NCBI GenBank assembly: GCA_019096065.1
Contig: JAGUCH010000002.1
Span: forward strand, 5,902,501 to 5,966,500
Reading direction: 5' to 3'
DNA length: 64,000 nt
Source of the DNA: Paracyclopina nana
Lineage: Eukaryota > Arthropoda > Copepoda > Cyclopoida > Cyclopettidae
The notes beneath the pieces are model-generated. The model did not search any database, had not been told where the DNA came from, and saw only the letters and a program-made list of their open reading frames with translations. Made by a program: the position numbers and the translations under genes. Positions 30,685 through 40,949 of the stretch are shown one piece after another; position 1 is the first letter of the stretch, and each line of letters begins with the position of its first letter.

Positions 30685-30693
30685 AAGGGGGAC
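30685..30693 (+). other. Polypurine tract of the BEL/Pao element
   Basis: AAGGGGGAC directly precedes the 3' LTR; this is the expected primer site for plus-strand DNA synthesis. Confidence 0.8.
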
Positions 30694-31013
30694 TGTGAAG
30701 ACATGGTACTCAAGATGCGACGCAGCGACAACAACAAGCTGAGCCAAGCGGAAAATAGCTGTCAAACTGTCATCTTCTTCCCGCTTTTTATTCAGTTACT
30801 ATCTAGATTTCGTACGATCGACAATAAAAGTCATTTATTCGCGATCTCTAGAGTTTGACTACGTTTATTCAGTGATATTCCAGTAGAGTTCCATTGGTGA
30901 GTCCAGACATTCATTACCATATTCCACTCGTACTTGGATTCGTTGATTCCGGATTCGCTTTGACAAAGCTTCACATCCTTGGATTATTGGACTTTCTCGT
31001 GATTACTCGAACA
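30694..31013 (+). repeat. 3' LTR of BEL/Pao element
   Basis: 320 bp, one substitution from the 5' LTR, followed by the GCAAT duplication at 31014-31018. Confidence 0.95.
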
Positions 31014-31018
31014 GCAAT

Positions 31019-31977
31019 CCTGACGGAAAAATTTTACTTCTGAATCACGAAACTATTGTAGTTATTTTGTCCTCCAGTGGGGGGCGCTTCAGTTGTCCTA
31101 GTACATAAAAAGAGCGCGAAATTCAAATTCAAGAACTGGATAAACCAGTGTGAGAGTGAGCGCTCACTCTTGCTCGCTTCACATGCCTGAAAGTGTTACC
31201 AGCCTTTTACCAAATTTATTTCGTCAAAGAATAAATTATGGCTGTTTTTATGTGATCTTGGGGATAATTTTGAAACCATGTACTTTAACTCAAAGAAAAT
31301 TCCACAGATTTATATAGAAATTTTGTCCTGCACCCTACCATAGTACAGTCCGATGATGCGCTATAGTAAAGCTGCGCATAGAGCTCACCTTATACTATAG
31401 ATCATCTTGATCACATATTCAATAAATACAGGACTTATAAATGATATCATTGGAAAGATTGAGCCTTTTTCCATCTTTTTTGTAAAAGTAGAAAAAATCA
31501 ATTGAAAGAGAAAAAAACGGGAAAATTCAGTTTTCAAAATTGTCACAAAAAAACTGATGCATCATTTATTTTTTGCTGTCACGTGGAATTCACAATAATA
31601 TTTTTCATTTTGTCAGAAAACAAAAAAGATGTCCAAAGGTTCAAGCTTTCCAACGATACCCATTTTAAGCCTTAAAGTTCATGAATTGCTGCGCTCGGAT
31701 GAAAAATAGTAGCGAGGTTCTCAAATTTTTCCCGACCTCTCAGGGATTTTTCGCGGGGTCTAACTTTCCCAGGTTGGTTGAAATTCCAAGACAAGCTTGA
31801 CCTACTAATTCGATCTAGTGTTCATTCACTGACCGGCATGTAGCGCGCGCAGTCCATTCTAGCTAGTAAGTAGCTACAGCACAGAGACTGCTTAGTGCTG
31901 AGCTTGACAGAGCTTCAGCTTTGAGCTCGATTCAGCTGAAATGTAGCCAAACTAGCCATTATTCAAGAGTCAAGACA
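31019..31977. other. Intergenic sequence, no gene recognised
   Basis: AT-rich. No ORF above noise and no delimited repeat. Confidence 0.4.
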
Positions 31978-32125
31978 ACAAATTGAGGTTCAAGAGTCAA
32001 GACTACAATTTGAGACCGCTTAAGACTGATAATTGAGGCTGTTGCTCAAGACAACGAATTGAGGCTGCTCAAGACTATGAATTGAGGCTGCTCAAGACTA
32101 TGAATTGAGACTGCTAAAGACTGCG
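31978..32125. repeat. About 23-bp tandem repeat
   Basis: Five to six degenerate units, the best ones ATTGAGGCTGCTCAAGACTA plus TGA, in direct succession. Confidence 0.6.
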
Positions 32126-32149
32126 AAAGGAGGCCGATAAAAACTACAA

Positions 32150-32350
32150 ACTGCGCCCGGCAGCGTCTCCCGCACCTGGCGGTGTCTCCTGCAACTGACG
32201 ATGCGATGTTTCCCGCAACTGGCGATGTCTCCCGAACCTGGCTGCGTCTCAAGCACCCGGCAGCGTCTCCCGCACCTGACAGCGTCTCTCGCACCCAGCA
32301 ACGTCTCCAGCAACTGGCGATGTTTCCCGCACCCTGCAGCAACTCCCGCA
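32150..32350. repeat. GC-rich minisatellite related to the 16.2-16.9 kb array
   Basis: About nine imperfect units such as GGCAGCGTCTCCCGCACCTG. This is the reverse complement of the unit filling the small LTR element at 16240-16880. No LTRs are visible around this array. Confidence 0.65.
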
Positions 32351-33454
32351 GATTGACTCCCGCACATTGTGGTTGCTCAAGACTACGAATTGAGTGGGAA
32401 AAAAATTTGCCAGGTGATTTTTTTCCCGGGAAAAAATTCCCCTGCTTAATTTTTTTCCCAATGTATTTGTTTACGTTTCGTTTTTCCCTATTATATGCTA
32501 GTCTTGGTAGAGAAATAAACTGAGAACTATTTGGAAATTGAAACCTAACCAGGGATTTTCGGTTACCGGTAGAGAAAATCTAGTGATTCATTTCCTTTTG
32601 AACTATTGGCGAGCACTTTCAAAACACTCGCACTCTGAGGTTGATTTGGATTGATGAATGCAATGCTGCAAGCCTTCATTATTCCAGGTTTATGTCAGGC
32701 AATATCTTCAATGGACCCGCAAAGTACTTTTACATGATCACAATCTAGTATGGTGATCCCGACTGTCACTGAATCCTCAACTATGTTGGTACAGTCATAG
32801 GTGCCTCCTCAGACAACTTCTAAATTATGTTTATTCCCAAAAAAATAGTGTGTTCACAATTTTGAGCATGAAATCTTTGAAAACACAATAATAATGTTAC
32901 TAAAATATACAGTAATTAAGAATATTTCTAGGAGCATCAAATAGAATATATAATATTACAATTATGATAGTTGACTCAATGTTGAAAAATTGATGCAAAA
33001 ATCAAATTTTGACCTAAATAATTTTTTTCCGAATTGGATACAAGGTGTATTTGAAGTATTTTCCATTTACTGATCAAAAAGGTACTTTGCATTTTTTAGT
33101 ACGTTCAAGATAATCGAATATTGCCTTGTCATGTACCAAAGTGCACCTACGAAAAAGAAGAACCTGTAAAACAAGTTTCTGTGGCATAGTCTCTTTTGGA
33201 GACTTCATAGTGGGATTGCCGCGTTCATTACCAATTCTTACGTAGCTACACTGCACAAAAGAATCGATAATAACCATGTCTTTGAAACGGTGCAGTCTCC
33301 AGAAGAGACTGAGCCTTTGAATTGTACTATCTTAAGCCACAAAAACTTTGGAAAAAATTGAAATTCAGTTTACATGAAGCTTTTGTGTTAATCAGCCATG
33401 TTGAGTAATTTTGAAAAATGCTACACAAGTTTTAAACACTTGTCATAGATTGCA
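32351..33454. other. Intergenic sequence, no gene recognised
   Basis: AT-rich, with short homopolymer-rich segments. Nothing recognised. Confidence 0.4.
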
Positions 33455-34314
33455 ACATAAGTTAACATTTTTCACTGAAGCTGTAAGCTAGGATTTCAAC
33501 TCAACGGTACCTAATGCGAGAGCAATACTCTTTTTGAAAAATGTAAGTTAACATTTTTCACTGCAGCTGTAAGCTAGGATTTCAACTCAACGGTACCTAA
33601 TGCGAGAGCAATACTCTTTTTGAAAAATGTAAGTTAACATTTTTCACTGCAGCTGTAAGCTAGGATTTCAACTCAACGGTACCTAATGCGAGAGCAATAC
33701 TCTTTTTGAAAAATGTAAGTTAACATTTTTCACTGCAGCTGTAAGCTAGGATTTCAACTCAACGGTACCTAATGCGAGAGCAATACTCTTTTTGAAAAAT
33801 GTAAGTTAACATTTTTCACTGCAGCTGTAAGCTAGGATTTCAACTCAACGGTACCTAATGCGAGAGCAATACTCTTTTTGAAAAATGTAAGTTAACATTT
33901 TTCACTGCAGCTGTAAGCTAGGATTTCAACTCAACGGTACCTAATGCGAGAGCAATACTCTTTTTGAAAAATGTAAGTTAACATTTTTCACTGCAGCTGT
34001 AAGCTAGGATTTCAACTCAACGGTACCTAATGCGAGAGCAATACTCTTTTTGAAAAATGTAAGTTAACATTTTTCACTGCAGCTGTAAGCTAGGATTTCA
34101 ACTCAACGGTACCTAATGCGAGAGCAATACTCTTTTTGAAAAATGTAAGTTAACATTTTTCACTGCAGCTGTAAGCTAGGATTTCAACTCAACGGTACCT
34201 AATGCGAGAGCAATACTCTTTTTGAAAAATGTAAGTTAACATTTTTCACTGCAGCTGTAAGCTAGGATTTCAACTCAACGGTACCTAATGCGAGAGCAAT
34301 ACTCTTTTTGAAAA
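33455..34314. repeat. 86-bp satellite, ten tandem units
   Basis: Ten head-to-tail units of exactly 86 bp, each containing GTAAGTTAACATTTTTCACT, CAACTCAACGGTACC and GAGAGCAATACTC. Units 2 to 10 appear identical by eye; unit 1 differs at a few bases. The homogeneity points to recent expansion. The unit has no long ORF and no internal spacers, so it is a satellite and not an interspaced array. Confidence 0.95.
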
Positions 34315-34826
34315 ATGGGCTTTGCTTGTTAGAGTGTCCTCTCCAGTTATCAAAAAAAGGGATTGTGTGCGAGTGCCAACTATTGTGATGTAGTTTTGCT
34401 GCAAAAAGGATACCCGAGAAGAGGCATGTAAGAAATGTAGCGGCAGAAGAGCTTCATTGAATCAGCATTATCCAAGCCCCCAGAGAATAATTTCATGCAT
34501 TAGTCATCTTGATCTTGAAGCATTATTATTTAGAGCCGAATAGACTTGCGTATTCATGTGGACGTGCTAATGGAAAATCATTTGAAATGCGCCTTCCAAG
34601 CCAAATAACATATCAGTTTAGGTAATCGACGAAGCATGCAGGTGGTGCGTGAGGTCGCGTTTGTTTTGATGGAAAAATACTGGGCAGCAGCAAACTCTCG
34701 TACGCTCGCGCGCTTCGCTCTGCACATTTTTGGTAACTGCCCGCCTCGTGTGCTTTATAAGCATCGACGCTCTTGGATTGACGCTACAGTGAGAAAGCAA
34801 ACGTTAAACTACCCGCATCGCTAAAA
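34315..34826. other. Upstream region of the AS3MT-like gene
   Basis: About 500 bp between the satellite and the methyltransferase start codon. It should hold the promoter; no named element was recognised. Confidence 0.4.
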
Positions 34827-36128
34827 ATGGATAGCAAAAGCCCTGAGGAGGTGAGAGCATGGATATCCGACTATTACGGCAAAGTGCTGTCAACTTCCTC
34901 GGACTTGAAAACTAATGCTTGTTGCGCCTCTGGAAAGCCTCCCAAATGGATTGAAGCTGCTCTGGCCAACGTCAACTCAGAATGCATTCTCAAATTCTAC
35001 GGGTGTGGATTTCCATTTCCCGATTGCTTGGAAGGCTGCACCGTTGTTGACTTGGTAATGGAAATAGATACTATACTGTGCCCTAATTCTAACATGAGGC
35101 CTTTCATCCTTCAAGGGCTGTGGAGCTGGTCGGGATGTCTATGTGCTGAGTCAATTGGTGGGTCCAACTGGGCATGTCTATGGCGTGGACATGACCACAG
35201 AGCAATTAGATGTTGCCAGGAAACCCTCGATTGGCACATGGAAAAGTTTTTCGGGACCGCTGACAAACCAAACGTCTCCTTCCACCAGGGCTACATTGAG
35301 GATTTGAGCTTTCTCGATAATGCCTCTGTGGATATAGTTGTATCCAATTGTGTGGTCAACTTAAGCCCCCGAAAGGAATTGGTATTAAGGGAAGTTCACC
35401 GGATTCTCAAGCCCGGAGGAATTCTACTTTTCTGATGTTTTTGTTGATCGAAGATTGTCCGCGGACATCGCTTTTGATTCATTGCTCCACTCTGAATGCC
35501 TCGGTGGGGCTCTTTACTACAAGGATTTTGTTTCTATGGCCAAGGATGTTGGGTTCAAAGATCCGCGTGTTTTGACCAGAGCTCCAATTACCATCAGGAA
35601 TGATGAAATAGAAGCTAAAGTTGGGGCGGCCAAGTTCACCTCGATTACGTATCGACTATTCAAGATTGAATCCCTGGTAAGTATTTGAAAAAGTCACGAG
35701 AAATGTTCGCGTTTCTGCGCGGCTCCTAAGCGAAAATGAACACATCTTCATGCAAGCTGAGTAAAGTTTTACCATAAATAAGGATCACAATTGCGAGGAT
35801 TACGGACAATTGGCCACCTTCTGCGGAAACTTGGAGTCTAGCCATAACCTGTTTTATCTGGATGAAAAGCATGCATTTGAATTGCAAAGGCCTGAGAGAG
35901 TGTGTGCCAATACTGCTGCCATGTTAGAGGAGACGAGGTGACAGATGAAAAACAGTTGTATAGTGCACCACCCTTTATTCCCCCTTTTTCTTTAACATTA
36001 GGTATGCGAAGCATTTCAAGATCGTTGGCGGAAAGAATATCCATTTTGGATCATTTGACTGCAGTGCTACAATGGCTGCAACTCAATATAAAAAGTGTGG
36101 GAGCAACCAAAAGTCTGGATGCTGCTGA
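34827..36128 (+). pseudogene. AS3MT: Arsenite methyltransferase (AS3MT), broken by two compensating frameshifts
   Basis: Exons 34827-35054, 35116-35676, 35783-35937 and 36002-36128. Exon 1 has the AS3MT N-terminus with paired Cys ([11 protein letters not shown]) and RYYGCG-like [12 protein letters not shown]. Exon 2 starts with the SAM-binding [14 protein letters not shown] and VYGVDMT, then [16 protein letters not shown] and ECLGGALY. The last exons give RPERVCANTAAMLEETR and a CC terminus. AS3MT methylates trivalent arsenic with SAM, using conserved Cys. Inside exon 2 the homologous frame changes near 35215-35225 (apparent loss of one A) and returns near 35420-35430 (apparent extra T), so the given sequence does not encode one chain. 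Splice sites and an AATAAA (36149) are intact, so a consensus error is a serious alternative to a true pseudogene. Confidence 0.8.
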
Positions 36129-37329
36129 TTTCTCTTCTTGATCAGCTCAATAAATCTAACCTCTGAATGAACGACGCAGCATCTTTCTGATACCTACCTC
36201 GCTATCAGCTCGTTCGTTCGAGCTAGCCAGCCTCGATTCGCTCTCAAAAAATACCTTTTTAATGCATTACGGTCATTATGATTTACGTCGTCCCTTCATC
36301 TCTTAATATTTTTGTTCAGAGCTAAACATGGGCGGATTCGCGACATCTGGAACTGGAATTACATTTATGTCTATTTTTGACTTCGCCGACCTATGCTGAG
36401 CTCTAAGTGACAAGCAAAGCAGTCAAGTAGTAAAGTAGCCAACATACTGAAGACGCGGAGGCGATTAAGATTTTGAGGCCTCAGTTAACTTATCAGCCTT
36501 TCAACCAGATGACTAGGAGAGCGCGCTCATGATCTCAGTTGGTACGTAGGCTTCTTAATATGATTCTGCACTGCTTTTTCGTAAAGAGTCGGCGCACGAA
36601 CATAGCTGAGAAAATTACCATCGACGCCTCAATTTGAGTTTCTCAGCGACGATGATCAGCTTTTTCCTATCCTCATTCCTCACCCTCAGTGCCCCAAGAG
36701 GTGTCGGTGTGTGAAGTCATTGGCGATTTTTTCGTAAAATTGGTGCCAAAGTTTCAAAGCGAATCGAAGAACTGAAGAAGTGTGCGGACTGCTCATGCAA
36801 AATTCTCGTTGCGTGAGATCAGCAGTGAAATCACGCAACTTCATTTCGAGCCTCGACAGCTTCAAGGTGTGAAAAAACAAGTGATTCCGAGCTCATTTCT
36901 ACTTTCTAGGCGAGAAGGTAAGCAATTTTCTACAGCTGAGCCGAAACCTCATTTGAATTCTATTATTAGAATCCTTGAGTCGAATCCTAGTTTTCGCGTC
37001 TTTGGGAAGCCGGCTGAGCTAACGTGACGTCATCAGCGGGTGAGCGTAGTTGACCAGTTTCTCTTCACTTTTAATTTGTGCTTTAACTTGTCCCAAGGCC
37101 AGCCTAAATTCCTTCAAAAATTATAATTTCAAGCAAAATAAGGCTCACAACGAGGTAAATGATAATATAATTTGGTTCTTTTAGTTTGTTGAAATCACAC
37201 CTTAAAGAAAAAAAACATGAGAAAAGACTGAAAAACAGTTTGGGGATACCCTACGTAAGCAGCGATCGGGCATTCAAATTTTTTTCTTATTTGCCCGTTG
37301 GATTGATGTGAAAATGTTTATCAATTGCT
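36129..37329. other. Intergenic sequence, no gene recognised
   Basis: Contains the methyltransferase 3' UTR (AATAAA at 36149). Nothing else was recognised on either strand. Confidence 0.4.
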
Positions 37330-37841
37330 ATAGAGACCTAAATCATAACAATAACATTGACATAGAGTCTTCCACGCGATCTTTATGGGCAAAATTGGTG
37401 TGCAGCCGGAAAAGAAGTAATCATTACCAGAAAGTTCCATTCAGAACTTGTTTGTCTATGGCTTGGCTTTTTCTGTCAGAAATTGTATTTTTGCATAAGA
37501 TACCAAAAAATAACACTTTCCTGAGTCAGAATGAGGTACTACTGCAAGCGGATCGTCTGGGGTACAATCTTTTTTTAATTTCGATATTTTCGCTAAATCT
37601 TTAATTTTTAGCTAGGAGTTAACATCAATTAATATGACCATTCATACCTCTTCTTGTATTTTTTGTTAACTTTGATTTTTCTTAAGAAAAACCAGAATTA
37701 TGTCTGCTTTTTTAAGGGTTGTGCACCTGAAAAAAATTGCTCCATTTTGTCAACAAAAAAGTTGTCGCATCCCTTTTCAAACCAGTATTTCCCATATTTT
37801 CACACTAGATAGCGACAAAATGTTATGATTTGGGTCTCTAT
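37330..37841. mobile_element. 512-bp MITE-like element, copy 2
   Basis: Same 512-bp unit as 4456-4967 with the same ~20-bp terminal inverted repeats, and only a few substitutions over the whole length. The near-identity implies recent mobility. No transposase is encoded. Confidence 0.85.
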
Positions 37842-38077
37842 TGATCATTTTTTGTGTTTCAATTACCGAGCGCTACTCAAGTCGTCCTAAGTTTTTTAAA
37901 ACCACATGTGAAAATCTCTGCGCTTTTAGTTGGCGTTTTTGGGAGGTGTTTGGTATTTTTCTCCAGTCAGTTAAAGATAGATTTATTCGTGTTATCAGAG
38001 TTAATATGAGAGATATCTATCGTATGACGAAGACTCGCCAAACAAAAGATTTGGTATGTTTACAAAAGAATTTTTGT

Positions 38078-39178
38078 TTACGAACGTTGTGATGCATGAT
38101 TTATGTCAAAAGGTTTTACATGATAAACAAATGATCTGGGAGCAATCTTTGCAATCCCCCTAGTTGTGACCTGAGTGAAAAAACTTTAGAATAATGTCTC
38201 TTTCAACTTTTGCGAATTCATTTTACTTGGTAAACAACTGGCTTGTCCCTTGATGCTTGGCTGGGCAAAATCATGTCCACACACTCTTTGACATCACTCA
38301 CAATAACATCAGCATCCCTCAGATCCTGCAGCCCACCAACACCTGTCAAGACTCCAACTGTGAGTCCAAGAGCTGCTTGTTGTCCCATTAAGGTGTCCGC
38401 TGGAGTGTCTCCAACCATGATTGTGTCACTTGGTGAAATATTCAGTTTCTTGCAAATGTATAGGGCATTGTGTGGATTGGGCTTTGGCTTTCCTTCAACA
38501 TCATCCCCACACATTATCATATCAACATAGGGATTTAGCTGAGTCTTGTCAAGAAACTCAATAGTTCCTTCTCGGGAGTCAGATGTGCATATGGCTATCT
38601 AAATGCAAAACCATTACCCAAATATTTATGCTCATTCTTTTTAGAATTACCTTGACTCCTTCAATTTTAAGCCTTGAAAATAGGTCAGGCAAATTAGCTG
38701 TCAGCTTTATGGCCATATTTTCAGGGGTATCTCTCCAAGTGTCTCTGAGTACACTCTTGGCCCTATCAGGGTCAAGCTTAAGTGAGATGAGCATTTCTTC
38801 AATTTTATCCCTTATTTGTGGGTGAGTGTTCTCAGCCAATGCTCCAATTCTGACCCGGTTCTCCTCTTGATCATAGCCCAGAACATCATATACTTCCTCA
38901 TACATATCCTTGCCCGTGGCTTTAGCTATACGATCAGCAAAGCTAGTACACCAAGGAGTCCACATGGTGTGAAAGCAAACCAGTGTCCCATCTTTATCAA
39001 ATATGACAAGTCCAGGTTTGAAAAACCCAGCCTCTAAAGTGGCTTCTTTGGCTGATGGTGACAAGGTGGACAAATTCTTTGGAATGAAAAGCTCCTTTCT
39101 GAAATTGTTCTGAAAGAGTCTGTTCAAAGTGGCAAAACTGTTATTGTGATATGATCTAATGCAAAGATTGAGTGCCAT
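38078..39178 (-). CDS. HAD-family phosphatase, stand-alone paralogue
   Basis: Three exons (39178-38651, 38598-38227, 38170-38078) with 52- and 56-nt introns give 330 residues. The N-terminus is basic, without acidic residues for about 25 positions, like a mitochondrial presequence. HAD motifs: I = FDKDGTL, II = CTSDSRE, III = Lys in GKPKPNP, IV = VGDTPADT. The fold suits a Mg-dependent phosphohydrolase of the phosphoglycolate phosphatase-like group; substrate unknown. If the second intron were retained, translation would stop three codons after the donor. With splicing, 30 more residues follow, ending in TAA. Those 30 residues align without gaps with the linker of the HAD-choline dehydrogenase fusion at 48.4 kb. 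It is an inverted partial duplicate of that gene. Confidence 0.85.
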
Positions 39179-39840
39179 GTTGCCTCTGTCAAATCTTCCT
39201 TTCTACTGGCGTAAAACTTGCAAATAAGTTTGGTGAGGAAATCCTGTTTTTCTGTTGAATTTTCAAGTGCCTCCAATTGATTCTCCTTGGTCTAATTACG
39301 AGATATTTTTTAAAAGTCTGATTTCATTCATTTTATTTTTCTTGAATCCATCATTTTAGAAATGGATAAAATGTTGCTCAATTAAATAGGGTAATTCTGA
39401 ATAGTTAAAAAGAAAGTAGGTCCATTGACGCAAAAAGTTGGGAACTCTAACTTGTTTTAGTTGACAACTGTCTTGGGCAGAAAATGCCAGATAATGCTAG
39501 TAATATTTGACCTAGTAATAGCAAAATAGCACTTAACATTTGATAAACAAAAAGTACTCGTGCAAGCAGCATCTCTAGGATTAAAGAAGAAGAGTCAATT
39601 TAGGTTTTATTGACTTTTTTACTTTAGCTCATTTTTACCACGCAGTAGTCACGCGTAGATCAAGCTCAATGGAGATTTCCTGAGAACTTTTAGTGACCGA
39701 ATCAAACTTGTTTTCTTGATGCATTTCCGTCATGATCTTGGACTTGGAACTGACTCTTTGTAATGAAGAAATCTTATAACATTCATTTTTTTTTGTTACT
39801 AATGGACTATCAAAAAATTAGATGTTAATTATTGTCATAG
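39179..39840. other. Intergenic sequence
   Basis: About 660 bp between two minus-strand genes. It holds the HAD promoter and the ApoL 3' UTR. No other feature recognised. Confidence 0.4.
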
Positions 39841-40686
39841 TTAATCATTTATCATTAGCTCTTTCAATGCTTCCTCAAGCTTATCAGCGATGCTTCTTAA
39901 GTCAGCTGTGTCTCCTGATTTTGCCAGGTTTTCTATCTCTTGTTTCACTTTATATATATCATACACCATTGTTGCTCCTCCAATGACAACTGATAAACTT
40001 CCAGATATAACTCTTCCTGAGGCTTGAACAAGTAGCTTAGAAACTTCAATGCTGACATCACCTCCAATAAGATTAGATGTTACTTCCAGCCCCTTGAACA
40101 AGAAGCTGGGAGTGGTATCGGGATCCAGAAAGGCTGCCACCAACTTGTAGGTATTTGAAGTCATGTCATAACTCGATTCTAAAATGTCCTTTGTGACCTT
40201 TTGAACTAGATTACCATTTTCTGCTAGGACTTGCTGTAAGTGACTAGTTAAAGCTGAGTCTTCGGCCAAAGCTGCCCTAGCCTCACTCAGTTGCTTTGAT
40301 TTGATTATCTTCTCAGTTATGGAAGCAGAGGCTCCTGTCACTGCTGCTGTAAGACCAAGGGCAGTTCCACCTAAAAACCGTACTTTTGAGTTTAGATCTC
40401 AAAAGGTACTTCACAATTTTTTAGCATTACCAATAAAAAGAAAAGGTACTGCTGCAAGTCCAGCTGAGGCTAAGGTCAAGGCTCCACCAATGACCCCTAG
40501 TCCACCGGCTATGGCTCCAGAGCTTGAGCCAATGGCTTTTGCTATAGTGCTTTTTTTGGTAAGGGAATCAATGTAATCGGCAATCTCGCGAAGCTTTTTA
40601 ATGGTGGCCTCCCTGAGGTTGATCCATTCACTGATATCATCATCCAACTTGGCTAAGATGTCTTCCTCACTATAGTTGGTTGACAT
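39841..40686 (-). CDS. Apolipoprotein L-like protein
   Basis: Two exons (40686-40431 and 40370-39841) joined across a 60-nt intron give 261 residues. An N-terminal amphipathic helix contains LREIADYIDSL. It is followed by STIAKAIGSSSGAIAGGLGVIGGAL and a Gly/Ala-rich hydrophobic hairpin (about 45-100), the hallmark of the ApoL family's membrane-addressing region. A second helical half with another hydrophobic stretch (SGSLSVVIGGATMVYDIY) and a charged C-terminal helix follows. There is no signal peptide, so an intracellular or membrane-inserting protein is more likely than a secreted one. Vertebrate ApoLs act in membrane remodelling and ion channel formation; the function here is not known. 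Its start is 263 nt from the FxPG-protein stop on the same strand. Confidence 0.75.
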
Positions 40687-40949
40687 AGCTTTAAGATGAT
40701 AACAGCTGGAGGGCCTAACACACAGGTAGCTAGCAGCAACTAGGCTCTAATCTAACAAGCTGACATAGGTGACTCAGACTTTGAGCTTTGATTTTTGCCA
40801 GCTTTGTGATTGTTTCTCTTGAAGGAATCACAATACGTATGATGTTTCGATTTCAAAAAGGCAAGAAAAATGTAGGTATGTAACATTGAAAATGGGTACA
40901 ATGAAAAGCATTGGAATTGTTTATTGGTACAAGATAAAAGTGTGAACAA

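Larger units (their letters stand above)
20279..31013 (+). mobile_element. BEL/Pao LTR retrotransposon with an additional third ORF
   Basis: A complete 10,735-bp element: 320-bp LTRs, a TGGCGCCCAACG primer site, gag-protease ORF (20728-23988), RT-RNase H-integrase ORF (23927-27214), a third ORF of 1122 codons (27192-30560), a polypurine tract and a GCAAT duplication. The LTRs differ at one position (20398 C, 30813 T), so insertion is very recent. RT, integrase and the C-terminal pol region match BEL/Pao layout. The ORFs lie in successive +1 frames with short overlaps. Some BEL elements carry env in the third position. Here ORF3 has no signal peptide or membrane span and instead has an exonuclease-like domain. 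Confidence 0.95.

Noticed and set aside
33455-34314. CRISPR-like regular repeat array
   Set aside because: There are no unique spacers; whole 86-bp units are identical, and the context is eukaryotic.
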